Positions 27,921 through 37,806 are shown, numbered from the stretch's first letter. The stretch is 64,000 nt of DNA from Paraburkholderia flava (GCF_004359985.1 NZ_SMRO01000002.1:2308536-2372535), one strand, 5' to 3'. Translations and numbers: made by a program. The notes: generated by a model not told the origin, from the sequence alone.

Positions 27921-28631
27921 ATGGATCGCATCAGCGGACATACTTTTTTTCAACGCTTCCTGCGGCGCGACAGCGTCGTCGTCGATCTGGGTGCGAACGT
28001 CGGCGCGTTCTCGCGACTGATGTCGGAGAAATATGGATGCGTCTGCTACGCGGTCGAACCGAATCCCGCGTGCTTTGCGCGGCTCGCCGGTTTTGCGCGC
28101 GTGAAGCCGTTTAACTTCGCGATCGCGGATCGCGAAGGGACGATGAATTTCTTCGTCGCCGCGAATTCGGAAGCGTCGTCTTTCACCCGCACCCACGACA
28201 GCGATATCGAGATTCCTGTCACCGCGATGCGGCTCGATACGTTCACGGAACAGCAAGGCATCGGCAGACTCGATCTGTTGAAGATCGACATCGAAGGCGC
28301 CGAGGTGTCGCTGCTCGATTCGCTGCCGGATGCGTTCCTGAGCAACATCGGCCAGATCGCGATCGAGTTCCATGACTTCTGCGATCTCGTGAAAAGAGAG
28401 GACGTGGTGCGGCTCGAGCGCCGGCTCGAATCGCTGGGGTTCCTGTCGATCAATTTCACGAGGGACTCGTACGGACACGAAGATCATCTTTTCGTGAACC
28501 GGCAGCGCTGCCCGGTCGGCCATGTCGAATATCTGACGACGAAGTACGTCACGAAGTACCTGCTCGGCATTGGACGGATCATGGGGCGGCTGGGATCCGG
28601 TCGCCGGCAGGTCGCTGTGCTGGCGGAGTGA
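27921..28631 (+). CDS. FkbM-family SAM-dependent methyltransferase
   Basis: 236 residues. The SAM motif VVDLGANVGAFSRLM is near residue 20, the acidic strand YAVEPNPACFARL follows, and the FkbM hallmark DLLKIDIEGAEVSLLDSLP is near 130. FkbM methyltransferases usually O-methylate sugars or polyketides. Neighbours give no surface-polysaccharide context. The start at 27921 has GAGAATCC upstream; single-gene unit. Confidence 0.88.
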   Translation: MDRISGHTFFQRFLRRDSVVVDLGANVGAFSRLMSEKYGCVCYAVEPNPACFARLAGFARVKPFNFAIADREGTMNFFVAANSEASSFTRTHDSDIEIPVTAMRLDTFTEQQGIGRLDLLKIDIEGAEVSLLDSLPDAFLSNIGQIAIEFHDFCDLVKREDVVRLERRLESLGFLSINFTRDSYGHEDHLFVNRQRCPVGHVEYLTTKYVTKYLLGIGRIMGRLGSGRRQVAVLAE

Positions 28632-28724
28632 CATAGCAGTCGCCAGTTCCGCAGGATTTGGTAAATCGGAGCGTGCTATTTTTCACAGCATGCCCTTCCC
28701 GATCACGCCACCTGCACCCGCATC

Positions 28725-29585
28725 ATGACCGACCTCCACACCAGCGCACGCTATGAAGCACGCCTCGGTCGCGTGCTCGATCACATCTACGATCATCTGG
28801 ACGAACCGCTCGATATCGACCGGCTCGCGGAGATCGCGTGTCTGTCGCCGTATCACTGGCACCGGATCTATCAGGCGATGTACGGAGAGACGGTGGCGAC
28901 GACGGTTCGTCGGCTGCGGTTGCATCGCGCGGCCGGTTATCTCGTGCAAGGCGAGATGCCGATCGCGCAGATCGCAACGAAGGCCGGCTACAGCAGTCTT
29001 CAGTCGTTCACGCGCACGTTCCGCGCGGCATACGGCATCCCGCCCGCGCAATATCGCAAGACGGGTTCACACAGCCGGTTCCGTCCGGTGCACTCGGGAG
29101 GCGACCCCATGACGCTACGTGAAGTGACGATCCGCGACGTGCCCGCGATGGAGGTACTCACAGTCGCACACACCGGTTCCTACATGCAGATCGGCAAGGC
29201 GTTCGATACGCTGATCGGCTGGCTGGCCGCGAGAAACCTGCTGTCCGCTGACATGCGGATGGTCGGTATCTACTACGACGATCCAGGGCTTGTCGATGAA
29301 ACGCAGCTGCGTTCGAAGGCGGGCGTGTGGTTGCCGAATGCGGTCGACGTCAGCGTCGATGCGCCGGTCGACATGACGACGGTGCGCGGTGGGTCGTACG
29401 CAGTGCTGCAGCATCGCGGGCCGTATGGCGAGATGCACGTCACCTACCAGTGGCTGTACGGCGAATGGCTGCCGCAGTCGGGACGCGAGGCGGACGATGC
29501 GCCGGTATTCGAGGTGTATCTGAACAATCCGAAGGACACGGCGCCGACCGATCTCGTGACGGAGATATGTTTGCCGCTGCGGTGA
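28725..29585 (+). CDS. AraC-family regulator with GyrI-like effector domain
   Basis: 286 residues. N-terminal AraC double HTH (residues 9-110: LDIDRLAEIACLSPYHWHRI and QIATKAGYSSLQSFTRTFRA), then a GyrI-like/BacT effector-binding domain (about 128-286: EVTIRDVPAMEVLTVAHTGS, VFEVYLNNPKDTAPTDLVTE). This is the SoxS/Rob-like architecture that senses small hydrophobic ligands and controls drug or stress genes. Convergent with the DUF3857 gene (11 bp gap). Target unknown. Confidence 0.92.
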   Translation: MTDLHTSARYEARLGRVLDHIYDHLDEPLDIDRLAEIACLSPYHWHRIYQAMYGETVATTVRRLRLHRAAGYLVQGEMPIAQIATKAGYSSLQSFTRTFRAAYGIPPAQYRKTGSHSRFRPVHSGGDPMTLREVTIRDVPAMEVLTVAHTGSYMQIGKAFDTLIGWLAARNLLSADMRMVGIYYDDPGLVDETQLRSKAGVWLPNAVDVSVDAPVDMTTVRGGSYAVLQHRGPYGEMHVTYQWLYGEWLPQSGREADDAPVFEVYLNNPKDTAPTDLVTEICLPLR

Positions 29586-29596
29586 TCGCGTGGGCG

Positions 29597-31516
29597 CTAC
29601 CCGCGCCCCGCCTTAACCACTACCTGCGACAACGCATCCCGCTCGATCCGCTGCAACGTGCCGCGCATCTGCGCGTACTGGTCGGGCGTGCACACCTGAT
29701 GACCGAACTGCGCGGTGAGCCGTCGCGTGATCTGCAGCACGTGCGTCGCCGGATCGAACACGTAGTGCGACGCGTAATCGAAGAAGCCGTCGTGCACGGC
29801 GGTATCGGTCGGCAGATCGGTCACGCGCAGCGTGTCCGGCAACGTGATCTGCGCAGTCTCGTCGAAGTCTCCGCCGATGCACACCCACGGCTGCGTGCGC
29901 TCCGGTTCCGCGAGCCACGCCTGCACCTGCGTCGCGAGCCCGCCCGCGAGACTCGTCAACGCCGGCAGCGCAGTCGTGCCGTCGGGCCACGTGAAGTGTT
30001 CGAGCGTGCCCTGCATCGTCGTCGCGAACGGACCGCGGGTTGCGGCGACGTCGCTCGTCGATACATGCGCGGTGCCGTGCAGGCCCGTTTGACGCAGACG
30101 GTCGGCGGCAATCTGCAATGCCTGTCGATGCGTCGCGCGACGAAACACGTTGCGCTCCAGTTCGGCCGGTGCGCCGCTGTCCTCGACGCGGTACGCAAAT
30201 GCACCCGTGCCACTCGCGTCGACGTCGATCTCCAGATGCGTCGTGCGGCCACGCGGCTGCACAGCCGGCGTCCGTGTGAGCGTGCCGTCGTCGACCAGCA
30301 GCACCGGCCGGTCCATCACGCCCGGCGGCAACGTGCCGAACGCAATGCCACCCGCGGTCGTGTCCGCGAACTGCTGCAGTTCGGGAATCCAGACGATCAC
30401 GTGATTGATCGCGCTCGCGCCGTAACCCGGCACCGTGGGCAACGTATAGAACGGCCCGAGGTTCAGCAGCACCGCCTCGCTGCGGATGCCGACAGCCGCG
30501 AGCAGCGCGCCGTACAACGCGACGTGGTCCTTGCAGTCGCCATAGCGGTTGCGCAGGATGTCGACGACCTTGTGCGGCACAGCCGCCGTCTCGCCGAGAA
30601 ACAGCGCGACGTAGCGGATGTTGAAGCGCATCCAGTCGTACAGCACACGCGCCTTGTCGGCGGGATCGGTGAGTCCTGCGGTCAGCGACTGCGCGAGACT
30701 GACGATCGTCGGGTTCTGCGCGGTCGGATCGGCTGCAGCACTGCGGTACTGCGCGGCGAACGTCGCGAAGTCGCGCACCGTCGATACCATCAGCCGGTCG
30801 CCCCACGTCGCGTAGCCGACCGCGCCCGCTTCAATCGGTGCATACGCGCCGTGCCGGTACTCGAACGTGTAGCGGGTGCGGCCGTTCGCGGTGACGGGCG
30901 GCAGTGCGGTGTAGCCACGTGCGTCTGCGTAGAGCGGCAGGTCGGCGGGGAGATCGAAGATCAGTTGCTGCAGGTCGACGGGGCCGCGCGTCGGCTCGAC
31001 CAGGTATGCGAACGTGCCGGCCTGCAGCGGCTTTGTGCGCGTCTTGCGGAACACCAGATGCACGCGTGCGCCCGGCTCGACGCCGGGAAAGATCACGGTG
31101 CGCAGCACGCCGTCCTGGAACGTCGGCGCACCCGCCGAGCGCGGCTCCTGCACGTCGCGGATCGCCTCGGGTCCGACCGGATGTGCGACGCCGTCGCGGT
31201 CGATCGTCTCCGCCTTCAACAGCTCGACGTGCTCGATGTCCTTGTTGAACCACACGTAGCGTTGCGCGATGTCGTCGACGCCGCTCGTCGTGTTGGCGCG
31301 CAACGTCGAGTCGTCGTGCTCCTCGACCGAGCCGTCTTTCTGGATGACGAATAGATGGACGTCGCGTTCGAGCGTCGAAGGGGCGACGTCGTCGGTAGCG
31401 GACGTCGTGGTCGTTGGACTCGCGGTTTCGTCCGCGAACACGGCCGAGCCGCTGCATGCACCGACCAGCAGCGGCAACGCGGCAACCGCGCGCAGGCGAC
31501 GCACGATGCGGGTCAT
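29597..31516 (-). CDS. DUF3857/transglutaminase-like protein, putative lipoprotein
   Basis: 639 residues. N-terminal signal with a possible lipobox (LLVGAC). DUF3857 domain covers about residues 45-240. A transglutaminase-like core follows: the catalytic Cys is in LRNRYGDCKDHVALYGALL, with His in SAINHVIVWIPE and Asp in the following strand. A C-terminal DUF2569/DUF3858-like region completes the usual architecture. Such proteins are periplasmic or surface proteins of uncertain function, possibly peptide-crosslinking or proteolytic. The Cys-His-Asp set appears intact. Confidence 0.88.
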   Translation of the reverse strand: MTRIVRRLRAVAALPLLVGACSGSAVFADETASPTTTTSATDDVAPSTLERDVHLFVIQKDGSVEEHDDSTLRANTTSGVDDIAQRYVWFNKDIEHVELLKAETIDRDGVAHPVGPEAIRDVQEPRSAGAPTFQDGVLRTVIFPGVEPGARVHLVFRKTRTKPLQAGTFAYLVEPTRGPVDLQQLIFDLPADLPLYADARGYTALPPVTANGRTRYTFEYRHGAYAPIEAGAVGYATWGDRLMVSTVRDFATFAAQYRSAAADPTAQNPTIVSLAQSLTAGLTDPADKARVLYDWMRFNIRYVALFLGETAAVPHKVVDILRNRYGDCKDHVALYGALLAAVGIRSEAVLLNLGPFYTLPTVPGYGASAINHVIVWIPELQQFADTTAGGIAFGTLPPGVMDRPVLLVDDGTLTRTPAVQPRGRTTHLEIDVDASGTGAFAYRVEDSGAPAELERNVFRRATHRQALQIAADRLRQTGLHGTAHVSTSDVAATRGPFATTMQGTLEHFTWPDGTTALPALTSLAGGLATQVQAWLAEPERTQPWVCIGGDFDETAQITLPDTLRVTDLPTDTAVHDGFFDYASHYVFDPATHVLQITRRLTAQFGHQVCTPDQYAQMRGTLQRIERDALSQVVVKAGRG

Positions 31517-31591
31517 AGCGTGTCCTTATCGACGATGGATGCCTGCCGTTGTAGCACATTGCGGGCCGCGCGGCGTTCACGCGATGCCGGT

Positions 31592-32980
31592 TCAGCGTTG
31601 CCGCAACTCCGCGCCTTCGTCCGGTGAAAGCCGAACGAAAAAGAACAGCGAGCACAACGTCATCGCGCCGACCACGACGAACGCCGGCGAGAAGTCGCGC
31701 GCGGCCAGATGCGCGACGCTGCCGCCGTTCAGGCGCGCGGTCAGCGCCACGAGCGTCGCGCCGAATGCGACGCCGAGGCTGATCGACAGTTGCTGCGCCA
31801 TGCTCGACAGCGCGGTCGCGCGGCTCATCTTCGGTTTCGGCATGTCCGAGTAGCCCAGCGTGTTGAGCGTCACCATCCCGAGCGAATTGAACAGCCCGCC
31901 GAACAGCAGCACGACGAAGATCAGCAGATGCGGCGTATCGGGACGAAACAGCCCGTAGCACGCGTAAAAACAGCCGGTCAGCGACGTCGCGCCGATCAGC
32001 AGCGTCCGAAAACCGACGCGCCGGATCGCCGAGGTCATCACCGTGCGCACGCTGAGCGAACCGATCGCGGTCGCGACGCTGAGCGAGCCCGATTGCAGCG
32101 GCGACAGACCGAAGCCGAGTTGCAGCATCAGCGGCATCAGGAACGGCGACGCGCCGATCGCAATGCGCAGCGGCATGCCGCCGATAACAGCCGTCCGATA
32201 CGCGCGATAACGCAGGATGCCGGGATCGATGATCGCGTCGCTGCGCGCGCGGCTATAGCGCCAGTATGCGAGCAACGACAGCGCGCCCGTGCCGACGAAC
32301 GCGAGTGTAAAGGCAGGCGGCACCAGTCCGCGCCCCACCGTATCGAGCCCGCCGACCAGACCGACGAGCCCCGTCGACAGCAGCACGAAACCCGCCGCGT
32401 CGAAACGTTCGAACACGGGCTCGTACGCATCGTCGATGAAAACGAGCGCGGCCAGCACGCCGATCAGGCCGAACGGCACGTTCAGCAGAAAGATCCAGCG
32501 CCACGACGTGATCGTGACAACGAGGCCACCGAGTAGCGGCCCCGCGAGCCGGCCGATCGCGCCGGGCACCGTGAACCACACCATCGCGGCGACCATCCGC
32601 GCGGGCGACACGCTGCGCAGCAGGATCAACCGGCCAACCGGCACCATCATCGCGCCGCCCATCCCCTGCACGACGCGGAACATGACGAGCTGCGGCAGCG
32701 AATGCGCGAGCCCGCACAGCGCGGAGCCGATCGAGAACAGCACGATCGCCGAACAGAACACGCGACGCGGACCGAAGCGATCGGCGAGCCAGCCGCTCGC
32801 CGGCAGGAACACCGCGAGGCTCAGCAGGTACGAAGTGATCGCGAGATTCAGATGCAGCGTCTCGACGTCGAGGGAGCGCGCGATGGACGGCAGCGCGGTC
32901 GCCATGATCGACGTGTCGAGGTTTTGCAGGAACAGCGGGCAGGCGACGATTAGGGGGATCAGGCGGGAGCGGTCGGTCAT
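31592..32980 (-). CDS. MFS transporter, DHA2 (drug:H+ antiporter) family
   Basis: 462 residues. The N-terminal motif NLDTSIMATALPSIARSL and FLLNVPFGLIGVLAALVFID in the middle are typical DHA2 signatures; about 14 hydrophobic helices are visible. GWLADRFGPRRVF is the MFS loop 2-3 motif. It is HsrA/EmrB-like and probably exports a hydrophobic compound through the inner membrane. It is on the same strand as, and 75 bp upstream of, the DUF3857 gene. Confidence 0.9.
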   Translation of the reverse strand: MTDRSRLIPLIVACPLFLQNLDTSIMATALPSIARSLDVETLHLNLAITSYLLSLAVFLPASGWLADRFGPRRVFCSAIVLFSIGSALCGLAHSLPQLVMFRVVQGMGGAMMVPVGRLILLRSVSPARMVAAMVWFTVPGAIGRLAGPLLGGLVVTITSWRWIFLLNVPFGLIGVLAALVFIDDAYEPVFERFDAAGFVLLSTGLVGLVGGLDTVGRGLVPPAFTLAFVGTGALSLLAYWRYSRARSDAIIDPGILRYRAYRTAVIGGMPLRIAIGASPFLMPLMLQLGFGLSPLQSGSLSVATAIGSLSVRTVMTSAIRRVGFRTLLIGATSLTGCFYACYGLFRPDTPHLLIFVVLLFGGLFNSLGMVTLNTLGYSDMPKPKMSRATALSSMAQQLSISLGVAFGATLVALTARLNGGSVAHLAARDFSPAFVVVGAMTLCSLFFFVRLSPDEGAELRQR

Positions 32981-33438
32981 GCGGTTGTTTTACCGCAAAA
33001 GGCGGGGAGGCGGTATGGGAGCCTTGCGGGGGTGTTTTACGCAGGTTTACGGCGGCTTACTGCATGTTGACGACAAGCGACCGCGGAACATGGTCCGTCA
33101 GCCATTCGGTTGCTGACCACGGCCAAACCGGCGCGACCGACCGAAGTCGACCCACTGCAGTCAGTCAACGGACTACGACCAATGTCCGCTTTACAGTTGG
33201 CGACGGGCGATCGCCGACGGCGCTCGAATTGCAAGACGGGGTTATTCAGAACAGCGGCTCTGCCATCACGGGGAGCGGCTGTGCCCGCGTGCCGACGCCA
33301 TTCGCTTGGCCAAGGTGATACTCCCTGCGTCGCCGAGTAGTTCGCTGAGAGTGGCAATGGGGCTCTACAAGAGTAGTCGAGTTAACTGGTGTTCTACACT
33401 CTGCTAGGATGCGTGCAACAAAAAGCTAATGGAGATGT
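32981..33438. other. Intergenic left flank of the 33.4-kb islet
   Basis: About 458 bases. The left part is GC-rich like the chromosome; the right part becomes AT-richer. Short frames (33037-33357 and others) show no family. A GATGT/ATGG leader with AATGGAGATG precedes the islet gene. It includes the word AATGTCCGCTTT near 33181, of a kind that recurs near accessory genes in this family as far as I recall; I cannot verify that. Confidence 0.4.
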
Positions 33439-34509
33439 ATGGAATCTGAGCGCATCACCTTCGCGATGGTACTGGACATGTTCCGCACCATGGTGCCTCT
33501 ATTCGGCATCGTTTTCGCTCTGATGCTCGCCTCCCGATGGATGCTACAGCTGGACCGAAGGCGTAAGGAGGACATGATGCTGAAACGGGAAGAAATGGAA
33601 AGGGCAGCAACTCGTGCTAAACAAGAGCATGAGCGAGACACGTTCGAAAGGCATGCGAATCAGCAGAGGGAGGAACGTGCTGAGGCAGCAAATTCCGGCG
33701 GCTACATTGTCATGGACATGCCGGAAGACCAAAAGCGCATGTTTCACGATGTCCTAAAAGGCTTCGAGGAGTTTGCGCAACTAAAGGGCTACGCCATCTC
33801 ATTCTCACTGGACGGCAGTCTGCCCGACAAGGTCGCCTTCAAGTTCACGATTCGGGACCAAGGGGTCACGGTGTCGACGCAGACCGTCAAGAAGGATCTA
33901 CAAGAGTACATCGAACGAGTGAAATCAGGCGATGACCTAGATGATCTGCCAGTAGTGGTGCCCGACAACGAACACGCGGCTCTCATTTTGGCGATGAGGA
34001 ACCGCATCAGCTTTCTTCAGCTCACGTACAAGACGCATAAGAACGCTGTTGAGTTTTACGAGCGTATTCTTCGAAACGCGGGGGGTGGCACGATTGGCGT
34101 GGCACCTGCCCAAAACTTCTACTTGCAAGGAGCCGGCTCCATGGAACCGAAGAACCAGACCTACACTGCGATAGGATCGTCGCGAGTCGTTCAGGGTGAG
34201 CACATTCAAGCCGATCAGAGTATACGAATCGGCTCATCCATGAAGGAGAAGCAAGAGCAAGTCGACAATCTTGACTCTCTGATTGCTGCCCTAACCCAGG
34301 CTCATACCGTCCCGACGGACGACTCGAAGAAAGCCATAGTAAACCTCGAGAAGGTCAAGAGTGAGCTGACGGATGAGGCAAAGCCCGACGGTAATCGCAT
34401 TATGAAGTGGCTTGAGACGGCCAAGGCTTCGATCAAGGTGCTCGCCCTAGGCAAGGACGCTTTGGACCTTGCCGAGAAGGTGTACCACGGCTTCAACTTG
34501 CCCAGCTAA
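33439..34509 (+). CDS. Membrane-anchored coiled-coil protein of unknown function (accessory islet)
   Basis: 356 residues. One N-terminal membrane helix (about 11-31, MFRTMVPLFGIVFALMLASR) is followed by a charged coiled coil (about 33-88, rich in Lys, Arg and Glu). The middle domain is at about 90-210 (for example GYAISFSLDGSLPDKVAFKF and LILAMRNRISFLQLTYKTHK). A Gly/Asn linker and a helical C-terminal part (VDNLDSLIAALTQAHTV, then NRIMKWLETAKASIKVLALG) end the protein. Codon use is markedly AT-richer than in the neighbours, with many GAT, CTA and AAG codons, indicating transfer. It stands alone between housekeeping genes with a hairpin just after it. I do not recognise the family. The layout (membrane anchor, coiled coil, helical tail) would suit a sensor or effector, for example in phage defence, but this is speculation. 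Confidence 0.8.
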   Translation: MESERITFAMVLDMFRTMVPLFGIVFALMLASRWMLQLDRRRKEDMMLKREEMERAATRAKQEHERDTFERHANQQREERAEAANSGGYIVMDMPEDQKRMFHDVLKGFEEFAQLKGYAISFSLDGSLPDKVAFKFTIRDQGVTVSTQTVKKDLQEYIERVKSGDDLDDLPVVVPDNEHAALILAMRNRISFLQLTYKTHKNAVEFYERILRNAGGGTIGVAPAQNFYLQGAGSMEPKNQTYTAIGSSRVVQGEHIQADQSIRIGSSMKEKQEQVDNLDSLIAALTQAHTVPTDDSKKAIVNLEKVKSELTDEAKPDGNRIMKWLETAKASIKVLALGKDALDLAEKVYHGFNLPS

Positions 34510-34537
34510 CAGCTAAAGCCCGTTTAAGTCCACTTAA

Positions 34538-34572
34538 AGCGGTCGTTCGGCTTAAAGCGTTGAACGACCGCT
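34538..34572. terminator. Strong hairpin downstream of the islet gene
   Basis: AGCGGTCGTTC (34538-34548) and GAACGACCGCT (34562-34572) are perfect 11-base arms around a 13-base loop, 29 bases after the stop codon. No clear T-tract follows. It may act as a terminator or mark the islet's right end. Confidence 0.5.
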
Positions 34573-34687
34573 CGTGGCCGAACCCGGTCCAACATGAGAC
34601 TGCGGCATGCTGACCTTCGCCGACGTCCTTTGCCCCGGTCAGAAAGCCGACGACTCCGCTAACGCATGCGTGGCGCTGCCCCAACCC

Positions 34688-35926
34688 TCACCGCCCTGCT
34701 TCATCAATCGCCCGCAACAACGACAGCGCAATCCCCTCAGCAGCCACCCGCACCTCATCAAGCGACGGAAACGTCGGCGCGATACGCAGATGCCGATCAT
34801 GCGGATCGTTACCGTACGGATACGCGGCACCTGCCGGCGTCAGCACGAGACCCGCATCGGCCGCGAGCGTGACCGTACGCTTCGCGAGCCCAGGCGGCGC
34901 ATAGAGGCTGATGAAGTAGCCGCCCGCCGGCGCATTCCAGCTCACACCAGGCACGCCCGCAAGCCGCGCGGAAAACACCTCAAGCACCGCCTCAAACTTC
35001 GGTTGCAGCAGAGTGCGATGCCGCTCCATCAATCGCTCGAGCCCCGCACGATCGCGCAGCAGCCGCACGTGACGCAACTGGTTCAGCTTGTCCGGGCCAA
35101 TCGTGCGCACCGAACAGCGCTTCTGCCACCACGCGACGTTGCGCGCCGACGACGCAAAGAACGCAATCGCATGGCCCGCGATCGTCACCTTCGACAGCGA
35201 CGCGAAGATCAACGCGCGATCCGGATGACCGGCGGCCGCGCACGCGTCGAGGATGTTCGGCGTCGCATGCTTCGTGTCGGTCAGATGATGGAAGCGGTAC
35301 GCGTCGTCCCAGAACAGCCGGAAATCCGACGCTGCAGCAGGCATCGACGCAAGCCGCCGCACGACGTCCGCCGAATAGATCGCACCGCTCGGGTTGCTGT
35401 ACAGCGGCACGCACCAGATGCCCTTGATCGACGCGTCGTCGCGAACGTGCGCTTCGACGACGTCCATGTCGGGACCATCGTCGTTCATCGGCACCGGAAT
35501 CATCCGGATACCAAGCGCCTCGCAGATCGAGAAATGGCGATCGTAGCCAGGCACGGGGCACAGGAACGCCGCGTTTTCCTGCGACCACGGCGTGCCGTTT
35601 TTCCCTGCGCCTTCCGCACCGGTCGGCACGCCGAACATCGTCGCGAACGCGAGCGCGTCGTACATCAGTTCGAGACTCGAGTTGCCGGCGGCCGCCACCT
35701 GTGCAGCCGGCACATCGAGCAGCGACGCGCCCAGTTCGCGCGCCTCGGGCAAACCGAGCGGCTGTCCGTAGTTGCGGCAGTCGATCCCGTCGCGTGACAT
35801 GAACCCGGCCGCGCCCGCTTCGTCGAGCAGCGCCTGCGACAGATCCAGCTGTTCCGGCGACGGCTTGCCGCGCGACATATCGAGTCGCATCTGCAGTTGC
35901 TTGAAGGCTTCGTAGGTGTCCGGCAT
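34688..35926 (-). CDS. PLP-dependent aminotransferase, AspAT subgroup (PF12897-like)
   Basis: 412 residues from the ATG at 35926, which has GGAGA upstream; ten more codons are open. Fold type I aminotransferase: RNYGQPLGLPEARELGASLL, PGYDRHFSICEALGIRMI, the PLP-Asp region YSNPSGAIY, and the Schiff-base Lys in FASLSKVTIAG (near residue 238). It belongs to the unusual aspartate-aminotransferase subgroup that also occurs in Gram-positives. Divergent from the following LysR gene, with a 155 bp gap, so it is a possible target of that regulator. Confidence 0.9.
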   Translation of the reverse strand: MPDTYEAFKQLQMRLDMSRGKPSPEQLDLSQALLDEAGAAGFMSRDGIDCRNYGQPLGLPEARELGASLLDVPAAQVAAAGNSSLELMYDALAFATMFGVPTGAEGAGKNGTPWSQENAAFLCPVPGYDRHFSICEALGIRMIPVPMNDDGPDMDVVEAHVRDDASIKGIWCVPLYSNPSGAIYSADVVRRLASMPAAASDFRLFWDDAYRFHHLTDTKHATPNILDACAAAGHPDRALIFASLSKVTIAGHAIAFFASSARNVAWWQKRCSVRTIGPDKLNQLRHVRLLRDRAGLERLMERHRTLLQPKFEAVLEVFSARLAGVPGVSWNAPAGGYFISLYAPPGLAKRTVTLAADAGLVLTPAGAAYPYGNDPHDRHLRIAPTFPSLDEVRVAAEGIALSLLRAIDEAGR

Positions 35927-36081
35927 CGTGCGCGTCTCCGGCCGCTTCGGCGGCAAGTTAATCAGGTCGACGCAGTATGCGGACCGACGTGCATTCAGGC
36001 AAACGCGTTATATTGAACGCTTCGATCAGCTTTTCTGATGGCACGGGCGCCGTCGCGCTACGTGCTTTTATCCGCTCCGCT

Positions 36082-36948
36082 ATGAAATCGCTCGATCTCG
36101 ACGTTCTCTCGATGGTGGTCGCCGTCGCCGATGCCGGCAGCTTCGTGCGTGGTGCCGCGCTCGTGCATCGCTCGCAGTCCGCGCTCAGCATGCAGATCCG
36201 CGCGCTCGAAACCGCGCTCGGCAAACCACTGTTCGTACGCGGCCCACGCAACGTCACGCCGACGCAGGACGGTCAGCTGCTGATCGCGTACGCGCGCCGG
36301 ATGCTCGCGCTGCGCGACGAGGCGTGGGCGTCGATGGTCCATCCCGAGGTGAAGGGGCGCGTGGCGATCGGCGTGCCGGACGACTACGCGTCGTCGCTGC
36401 TGCCTGCGGTACTGCGCAAATTCTCCGCGAGCTATCCGAAGGTCGAGATCCAGGTGATCGGACTGCCGAGTCATGCGCTCGCGCCGCTGCTGAAGGACAA
36501 CAAGGTCGACCTCGCGTGCGTCACGCGGCTGAAGGGATTGAGCGGCGAATTCATCCGTTTCGAGCCGATGGTGTGGGCCGCGCCGCCGGCATCGGCGGCA
36601 CCGCCGGGACGCGAGATCTGGAAGGAGCGTCCGCTGCCGATCGCGCTGTTCGGCGTGGGCAGCGTCGCGCGTGCGAACGCGATCCATGCACTCGAACGCG
36701 CGAAGATCGCGCACCGCACGTCGTATGAGAGCCCGAGTCTGATGGGTCTATTCAGCATGGTCGAGGCCGGCCTCGCGATCGCGCCGCTCGCGCGCTGCGC
36801 GGTGCCCGCGCATCTGCAGCAACTGGGACGGCCGCATGGACTGCCCAAATTGCCCACGCTCGAAATCGTGCTCGCGCGCAGCGCGCGGTCGAACCGGCCG
36901 CCGTGCGATTTTCTGGCCGAGCAGATTTTGGCGGAGTTGCGGCTTTAG
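36082..36948 (+). CDS. LysR-family regulator divergent from the aminotransferase
   Basis: 288 residues from the ATG at 36082. N-terminal HTH (DLDVLSMVVAVADAGSFVRG, then RSQSALSMQIRALETALGKP) and a LysR effector domain. The longer frame from 35977 is not family-like. The divergent pairing with the aminotransferase gene suggests it regulates it, possibly together with itself. Ligand unknown. Confidence 0.9.
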   Translation: MKSLDLDVLSMVVAVADAGSFVRGAALVHRSQSALSMQIRALETALGKPLFVRGPRNVTPTQDGQLLIAYARRMLALRDEAWASMVHPEVKGRVAIGVPDDYASSLLPAVLRKFSASYPKVEIQVIGLPSHALAPLLKDNKVDLACVTRLKGLSGEFIRFEPMVWAAPPASAAPPGREIWKERPLPIALFGVGSVARANAIHALERAKIAHRTSYESPSLMGLFSMVEAGLAIAPLARCAVPAHLQQLGRPHGLPKLPTLEIVLARSARSNRPPCDFLAEQILAELRL

Positions 36949-36972
36949 TTCTCAGGTTCGACCGGCGACACG

Positions 36973-37779
36973 CTACAGGTCCTTGAACAGCCCCTGCAAC
37001 TGCCCGTACGGCATGCTCCCCTCCGACATCGATTCGGAGCGCCCGCTTTCGAGGAACTCGCGCGCGAGCTTCGCGGCCTGCCCCCACAGCATCTGCGGAA
37101 TACCGGAGCCGGCGCTCAGACGCCGCACACCGAGCGCGCCGAGTTCGGCCGCGGGCGGCAGGGCCGGCCACGCCATCACGTTGACCGGCAGATCGACGCC
37201 TTCGACGACCGCCTTGATCGCCGCCGGTTCGGACAGCCCAGGAACGAACAACCCATCGGTTCCCGCCGATCGATACAGCGCACCGCGCGACAGCACTTCG
37301 CCGACGCGTGCCGGCGCATCGACGAGGCCCGCGAGGATCACGTCGGTCCGCGCGTTGACGAAGATGTCTCGCCCGGCCTTCGACGCCGCGTTTTTGATCG
37401 CTTCGATTTTTGCAGCGAGCAGGTCCGGCACATCCGGACCGTCTTCGATGTTGATGCCGGACACGCCGACGTCAATGAGCCTCGCGACCACGTCGGCAAC
37501 CGCGTGCGCATCGTCGGAATAACCGTTCTCGATATCGACGGACAGCGGCACTTTCAGCACGCGCACCATGTCCGCTGCGACGGCGATCGCACGGTCGACC
37601 GGCAGCACGCGACTGTCGGGATAACCCATCGCCCACGCGACGCCCGCACTGGTCGTCGCGATCGCCGGTGCGTCGAGGCTTTCGAAGAGTCGTGCGCTGC
37701 CTGCGTCCCATGCGTTCGGCAGACGAAGCGGCACCGTATTGATGTGCAACTGGCGAAACTGTTGCGTGAGTTCGGACAT
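36973..37779 (-). CDS. Isocitrate lyase/PEP mutase superfamily protein
   Basis: 268 residues. TIM barrel with PLRLPNAWDAGSARLFESL at the N-terminus, Mg-binding region VDIENGYSDDAH, GINIEDG and VNARTDV. The canonical isocitrate-lyase KKCGH motif is not present, as is normal for the PEP mutase-like 2-methylisocitrate-lyase relatives. Reaction not fixed: a C-C lyase or phosphonopyruvate-type enzyme is possible. It lies 27 bp downstream of the PLP decarboxylase on the same strand, suggesting co-transcription. Confidence 0.88.
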   Translation of the reverse strand: MSELTQQFRQLHINTVPLRLPNAWDAGSARLFESLDAPAIATTSAGVAWAMGYPDSRVLPVDRAIAVAADMVRVLKVPLSVDIENGYSDDAHAVADVVARLIDVGVSGINIEDGPDVPDLLAAKIEAIKNAASKAGRDIFVNARTDVILAGLVDAPARVGEVLSRGALYRSAGTDGLFVPGLSEPAAIKAVVEGVDLPVNVMAWPALPPAAELGALGVRRLSAGSGIPQMLWGQAAKLAREFLESGRSESMSEGSMPYGQLQGLFKDL

Positions 37780-37806
37780 GAGGACTCCAGTGAAGGTGGC
37801 TGAAAC

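Noticed and set aside
34538..34572. Hairpin as the right attachment site of the islet
   Set aside because: No matching copy was found on the left flank, so I call it a hairpin only.
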